Assembly (NCBI GenBank): GCA_017407765.1
Contig: JAFQVZ010000081.1
Location: 1-7,856, forward strand
DNA: 7,856 nucleotides
From: Clostridia bacterium
GTDB taxonomy: Bacteria; Bacillota; Clostridia; Oscillospirales; Butyricicoccaceae
Direction: 5' to 3'
The notes beneath the pieces are model-generated. The model worked only from the letters and a program-made list of their open reading frames with translations, ran no database searches and was not told the origin of the DNA. A program made the translations under genes and the position numbers. This document shows positions 4,953 through 7,856 of this stretch, one piece after another; the first letter of the stretch is position 1, and every line of letters starts with the position of its first letter.

Positions 4953-5492
4953 ATGACCAACTGCGAGCTTATCGAGTACGCACTCTCGGAGGGATTTGAA
5001 AATGTCAGGCTCATAGCAGCTGACGACATACCCTTTGATTTTTCTTTCCGCCCCTACTGCGAGGCCAATATATGCGGCAATTACGGCACCAACTATTCGT
5101 GTCCTCCCGACTGCGGCGAGCCCGAGGCGATGAAAAATGCCGTCATGAAATATGGCCGTGCGCTGGTCATGCAGACGGTGTGGGACATCCCCGACTGGCG
5201 CGATGAGAAGGCTGTAAAAGAGGCCAAGGCGTTTCACAACAATGCCGCCCTCCGCCTTGCCGACCGCCTGAAGAACGAGGGAATGCCCGGGCTTGTCATC
5301 GGATGCAGCGGTTGTTCTCTTTGCGAGAGCTGCGCCATCAGAGAAGGTCAGCCCTGCCGCTATCCCGAAAGACGTTTTTCCTGTATGTCGGCCTATTGTA
5401 TACATGTAAGCCGCCTGTGCGAGAGCTGCGGATTGGAATATAACTGCGGCGAAGGAAAGATCGCCTTCTTTGGAATGTATTTATTTGATTAA
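4953..5492 (+). CDS. DUF2284 family cysteine-rich metal-binding protein
   Basis: The 179-residue protein matches the DUF2284 pattern. An N-terminal helix is followed by YCEANICGNYGTNYSCPPDC (C36, C41, C50, C54), a central helical stretch, then GCSGCSLCESC with four cysteines spaced C-x2-C-x2-C-x2-C (118-127), as in ferredoxin-type 4Fe-4S ligands. Seven more cysteines or cysteine pairs follow (C135, C144, C149, C156, C159, C165). The family is annotated as predicted metal-binding and no reaction is established; iron-sulfur binding is inferred from the spacing. No signal peptide is present. It starts 6 bases after the peroxiredoxin-like stop codon and has no good ribosome binding site of its own (GGAG is about 15 bases away), so it is probably translated by coupling. 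Together they suggest a redox or metal-handling unit. Confidence 0.85.
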   Translation: MTNCELIEYALSEGFENVRLIAADDIPFDFSFRPYCEANICGNYGTNYSCPPDCGEPEAMKNAVMKYGRALVMQTVWDIPDWRDEKAVKEAKAFHNNAALRLADRLKNEGMPGLVIGCSGCSLCESCAIREGQPCRYPERRFSCMSAYCIHVSRLCESCGLEYNCGEGKIAFFGMYLFD

Positions 5493-5546
5493 TAAAAACA
5501 TAGCCTTTCGGTGATGTTATTAAGTTAAGGTTATCCGCGAACTCGA

Positions 5547-5584
5547 AAAAGTACCCACCTCATTTCAAAGAGGTGGGTACTTTT
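5547..5584 (+). terminator. Strong terminator of the peroxiredoxin-like / DUF2284 operon
   Basis: AAAAGTACCCACCTC (5547-5561) and GAGGTGGGTACTTTT (5570-5584) form a perfect 15-bp stem with an 8-base loop. The A-run on one side and T-run on the other make it able to work in both directions. It lies about 55 bases after the DUF2284 stop codon. Confidence 0.9.
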
Positions 5585-5601
5585 ATAGCATATGATGCTA
5601 T
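5585..5601. repeat. Short perfect palindrome after the terminator
   Basis: ATAGCAT (5585-5591), ATG, ATGCTAT (5595-5601) is a 7-bp inverted repeat with a 3-base centre, abutting the terminator stem. Its right arm continues as GCTATGTTT (5597-5605), the exact reverse complement of AAACATAGC at 5496-5504 on the other side of the terminator. Confidence 0.5.
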
Positions 5602-5662
5602 GTTTGATCCAAAATGAACTTTCGGTAGCCTCACTAATCTCCAAACTTTGTCCGATAAGTTA

Positions 5663-5691
5663 TTGAAATTGACTCCAAATTGTAGTATGAT
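5663..5691 (+). promoter_or_regulatory. Promoter of the AbrB-glycosyltransferase operon
   Basis: TTGAAA (5663-5668), a 17-base spacer and TATGAT (5686-5691) predict a start near 5698. The leader of about 35 bases carries AGAGGTGAG before the ATG at 5733. The -10 box lies inside the left arm of a dyad. Confidence 0.7.
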
Positions 5692-5709
5692 TATTCATAC
5701 CAATCATAC
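5685..5709. promoter_or_regulatory. Putative operator overlapping the AbrB promoter
   Basis: GTATGATT (5685-5692) and AATCATAC (5702-5709) are a perfect 8-bp inverted repeat with a 9-base centre. The left arm covers the -10 box and the right arm lies just after the predicted transcript start, the usual place for a repressor site. Regulators of the AbrB fold commonly control their own genes, so autoregulation by the product of the first gene is a reasonable inference. Confidence 0.5.
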
Positions 5710-5732
5710 ATCTAAAATAGAGGTGAGTAATT

Positions 5733-5942
5733 ATGAATATACATGACGGAAAATATGCTTGGATGGTCAAAATCGGTGAAAAAGGACAGTTTGTTATTCC
5801 CAAAGAAGCAAGAGAAATATTTGGACTGCAACCGGGAGATGAGATTTTAGTTCTCGGCGATAAAGAAAGAGGAATTGCAATTCTCCCAAGAGAAAAACAA
5901 CAAGATGCTATAAAACAGATTTTTAATAGTGTCGAGGAATGA
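5733..5942 (+). CDS. AbrB/MazE/SpoVT-family DNA-binding regulator
   Basis: The 69-residue protein is close to a minimal swapped-hairpin AbrB domain. Residues 9-50 read AWMVKIGEKGQFVIPKEAREIFGLQPGDEILVLGDKERGIAIL, shown here in two parts: the GEKGQFVIPKEARE core typical of the family, and the GLQPGDEILVLGD turn and final strand. The last 18 residues form a charged helix. Such proteins are dimeric DNA-binding transition-state regulators or antitoxins. AGAGGTG (5719-5725) is 7 bases from the ATG. The glycosyltransferase follows 16 bases after the stop, so the pair is an operon, and no toxin-like gene is adjacent, which argues for a regulator rather than an antitoxin. A dyad over its own promoter suggests autoregulation. 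Base composition is visibly more AT-rich than the genes before it. Confidence 0.9.
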   Translation: MNIHDGKYAWMVKIGEKGQFVIPKEAREIFGLQPGDEILVLGDKERGIAILPREKQQDAIKQIFNSVEE

Positions 5943-5958
5943 ACATAGGTGAAGTGAC

Positions 5959-7140
5959 ATGAGTAAAATTGTCTTTTTTTGTATTCCTGCCCACGGACAT
6001 ACAAACCCCACCTTGGGTGTTGTCAAAGAGTTGGTTTCTCGCGGACATCAGGTTTGGTACTATTCATATAATATGATGCGTGAAAAAATCGAGTGCGCAG
6101 GAGCAACATTTATTTCCTGTGACGATTATGACATGGAGCAGAAGCTCAGTGCGAAAGATTCTGTCCGTATAGGAAAAGACCTTGCATTCTCCACCAAAAT
6201 ATTGGTAGATACCACATTGGCTTTGGATGACAAGGTTTGCAAAGAGATCACGAAGCTTAAGCCTGACTGCATTGTTGCAGATTCTATGGCACTATGGGGA
6301 AAAGCGGTTGCACGTAAACTCGGTATTCCCTTTGTTTCTTCAACAACAACCTTTGCCTTTAATCAGCACTCGGCAAAGATTATGAAACAAAGCATCAAAG
6401 ATATGGTTAAAATGCTTTTTTCAATGACTAAAACCACAAAGCAAGTAAAGCGGTTACAGAACAAAGGTTATCCTGTCAAAAATATTCTTGATATTATCGG
6501 TAATGACGACAATACTCACACGATTGTCTATACATCACCTGAGTTTCAACCCTGTTCAGATACTTTCTCCGACAAGTACGCTTTCGTCGGGCCTTCTATC
6601 CGACCCGCTACCGAGAAAATAGAAAAAAAGAGAGATAAACTGATTTATATATCCATGGGAACAGTCAACAATGACATGATGCCTTTTTACAAAAAGTGCT
6701 TGTCTGCTTTTACGGATACTGATTATCAGCTTATCATGTCTGTTGGTCATCAGGTACCTCTTGAAGATTTTGGAGAACAACCAGAAAACGTATCGGTATT
6801 CTCACATGTTGATCAAATAGCGGTTCTCCAACAGGCGGATGTTTTTGTATCGCACTGTGGAATGAACAGCGTCAGCGAAAGTCTATATTTTGGAGTTCCT
6901 CTTATCATGGTGCCTCAAACATCTGAACAAATCGGGATTTCTGAACGCGTAAAGCAACTTGGCGCCGGCATAAAGCTTGACCAAACAGATGCGCCGTCCA
7001 TCCTGGAGGCAGTAAACAGAATATTTATAGATAGCACCTATCAAGACAATGCAAACTTGATTTCCGAGAGCTTTAGGCGTTGTTCCGGCGCAAAAGGTGC
7101 TGCTGATAAAATTCTGCAAGTAAGTGGAAGTTCTGTTTAA
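5959..7140 (+). CDS. MGT-type glycosyltransferase (GT1 family, macrolide glycosyltransferase-like)
   Basis: The 393-residue, two-domain GT-B enzyme has the order of bacterial GT1 proteins. The N-terminus IVFFCIPAHGHTNPT carries the family's catalytic-type histidine (H14) before a Rossmann helix, and IVADSM (D109) fits the second catalytic position. After a linker (about 215-225), LIYISMGTV starts the donor-binding domain, and VSHCGMNSVSESLYFGVPLIMVPQTSEQ (298-325 in two parts: the HCGMNSVSES loop and the VPQTSEQ end) is the nucleotide-sugar binding signature. Members transfer sugars from UDP donors to small molecules; macrolide inactivation and antibiotic biosynthesis or self-protection are known examples, but the acceptor here cannot be read from sequence. 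Length is normal. AGGTGA lies 6 bases before ATG 5959. It is co-transcribed with the AbrB-family gene and is much more AT-rich than the genes on either side (19 of 60 G/C at 6361-6420 against 39 of 60 at 4741-4800, hand-counted), which hints at transfer. Confidence 0.9.
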   Translation: MSKIVFFCIPAHGHTNPTLGVVKELVSRGHQVWYYSYNMMREKIECAGATFISCDDYDMEQKLSAKDSVRIGKDLAFSTKILVDTTLALDDKVCKEITKLKPDCIVADSMALWGKAVARKLGIPFVSSTTTFAFNQHSAKIMKQSIKDMVKMLFSMTKTTKQVKRLQNKGYPVKNILDIIGNDDNTHTIVYTSPEFQPCSDTFSDKYAFVGPSIRPATEKIEKKRDKLIYISMGTVNNDMMPFYKKCLSAFTDTDYQLIMSVGHQVPLEDFGEQPENVSVFSHVDQIAVLQQADVFVSHCGMNSVSESLYFGVPLIMVPQTSEQIGISERVKQLGAGIKLDQTDAPSILEAVNRIFIDSTYQDNANLISESFRRCSGAKGAADKILQVSGSSV

Positions 7141-7172
7141 AAGTTAGCTAAAAGCATACTCAGGCACAACAC

Positions 7173-7223
7173 AGTCGTTAAGGAGCAGAATAGTTATTTC
7201 TTACTCCTTAACGACTATATTTT
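7173..7223 (+). terminator. Terminator of the AbrB-glycosyltransferase operon
   Basis: AGTCGTTAAGGAG (7173-7185) and CTCCTTAACGACT (7204-7216) form a perfect 13-bp stem with an 18-base loop, followed by ATATTTT. An outer inverted repeat, AGCTAAAA (7146-7153) with TTTTAGCT (7220-7227), encloses it. It lies about 30 bases after the stop codon. The long loop is less typical, so an attenuator or other structured element is possible. Confidence 0.7.
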
Positions 7224-7276
7224 AGCTTAATGACATTAAGCCTCACGGGGCTCTGTTTTTCTTTTACTATTTGCTG

Positions 7277-7282
7277 TATAAT
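7277..7282 (+). promoter_or_regulatory. Probable -10 box of the AroM-family gene
   Basis: A perfect TATAAT lies 31 bases before the ATG at 7314, giving a predicted leader of about 25 bases. The region 17 bases upstream (TGTTTT, 7254-7259) is a poor -35 box, so the promoter may need an activator. Confidence 0.45.
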
Positions 7283-7313
7283 GAAAGCATGAAGCAAAAA
7301 GGAGGTATTCCGT

Positions 7314-7856
7314 ATGAAGATAGGAGCCATAACCGTAGGACAGTCGCCGAGAGTCGATGTAACCAAGGATATCCTGCCCCTGTGGGGCGACAGGATCGAG
7401 CTCATTGAAGCCGGAGCTCTTGATAAGATGACCTATGAAGAAATACTGGCTCTCGCCCCTCAGGAAGGCGACCATGTGCTGGTGTCACGCCTCCGCGACG
7501 GACGGGAGGTCACCTTTGCCGAACGCCTCATCGTTCCCAACCTCCAGCAGTGCATCGACGACCTGGAAAAGCAGGGCGTCGAGCTCATTGTGTTCTTCTG
7601 CACCGGCGAATTCCCCTACCAGTTCCGCCACAATGTGCCCATAATCTATCCCAGCGACATTATGCTCAGAGTCATGCCTGCCCTTTGCGGCACCGACCCT
7701 ATAATTGTCGTCACTCCATCAAAGCTCCAGCTGCCCCAGTTCAAAGCCAAGTGGGAACGCCATGTATCAAAGGCCTCCATACTCTATGGCTCGCCCTATG
7801 GCGCAGCCTCTGAGCTCGACAGAGTCTGCGAAGAGATAAAGGGTCTTTCGGGAAAC
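7314..7856 (+). CDS. AroM family protein (3' end cut by window)
   Basis: The frame is open for 181 codons to the window end. The start MKIGAITVGQSPRVDVTKDI is the AroM signature (TVGQSPR and a following Asp); IELIEAGALDKM, a helix at 75-88, VELIVFFCTGEFPY (C96) and VPIIYPSDIMLRVMPAL follow in the expected order. E. coli AroM is about 225 residues, so some 45 residues are missing here. The family has no established biochemical function; in E. coli it is co-transcribed with the shikimate kinase gene aroL. No aromatic-pathway gene is seen beside it here. A consensus AAGGAGG (7299-7305) lies 8 bases before the ATG, predicting strong translation. G+C-rich codon use returns to the level of the pre-5500 genes. 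The gene symbol is left blank because orthology to E. coli aroM is not established. Confidence 0.85.
   Translation, partial: MKIGAITVGQSPRVDVTKDILPLWGDRIELIEAGALDKMTYEEILALAPQEGDHVLVSRLRDGREVTFAERLIVPNLQQCIDDLEKQGVELIVFFCTGEFPYQFRHNVPIIYPSDIMLRVMPALCGTDPIIVVTPSKLQLPQFKAKWERHVSKASILYGSPYGAASELDRVCEEIKGLSGN

Noticed and set aside
4383..5405. Long open frame of 340 codons on the minus strand
   Set aside because: It lies opposite two well-supported genes (peroxiredoxin-like and DUF2284), shows no recognisable motifs and is explained by the GC-rich codon pattern of those genes.
5733..5942. Antitoxin of a MazEF-like toxin-antitoxin pair
   Set aside because: The next gene is a full-length GT1 glycosyltransferase, not a small ribonuclease, and no toxin-like frame is adjacent.

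Overview
This window looks like a chromosomal segment from a low-to-moderate GC Firmicute, most likely a Clostridia member of the Ruminococcaceae/Oscillospirales kind. That placement is inferred from a DivIVA-like protein with a GFNKKDVVTYIEEL N-terminus, strong AAAGGAG/GAGGTG ribosome binding sites, readable TTGNNN-17-TATAAT promoters, and small AbrB and zinc-ribbon proteins. No species is named because nothing here fixes one.

Layout. (1) Positions 1-1001, minus strand: the first 333 codons of a DUF1887/Card1-Can2-like nuclease, cut by the window edge, with an N-terminal CARF sensor and a C-terminal PD-(D/E)xK-like domain. It has its own promoter and is transcribed divergently from an unrecognised 70-residue protein (1250-1462). 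A dyad lies between the two promoters. (2) Positions 1545-2150 hold no protein gene. They contain an array of mini-hairpins with an inverted-symmetric GTGATATT / AATATCAC layout, a terminator, tRNA-Arg(CCG) on the minus strand, and upstream of it a 132-bp palindrome-rich segment bounded by a second copy of the 5' part of the tRNA. (3) Positions 2158-3510: a monocistronic DivIVA-like coiled-coil protein with promoter and terminator. (4) Positions 3506-5584: a frameshifted, internally deleted zinc-ribbon pseudogene, its intact double-zinc-ribbon paralogue, an atypical CTIC-type peroxiredoxin-like protein with its own promoter, and a cysteine-rich DUF2284 protein six bases behind it, ending in a strong terminator. 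(5) Positions 5663-7223: a visibly more AT-rich two-gene operon of an AbrB-family regulator and an MGT-type GT1 glycosyltransferase, with a dyad over the -10 box. (6) Positions 7277-7856: the start of an AroM-family gene cut by the window end.

How the parts may work together. The nuclease is the strongest candidate for a defence system. Proteins of this type are activated by cyclic oligoadenylate from type III CRISPR complexes, yet no CRISPR array or cas gene is visible here; only what lies beyond position 1 can show whether it is stand-alone. The peroxiredoxin-like and DUF2284 genes look like a redox/metal pair, and the adjacent zinc ribbons may share that theme (inference). The AbrB-glycosyltransferase pair looks like a self-regulated small-molecule glycosylation cassette, possibly acquired by transfer.
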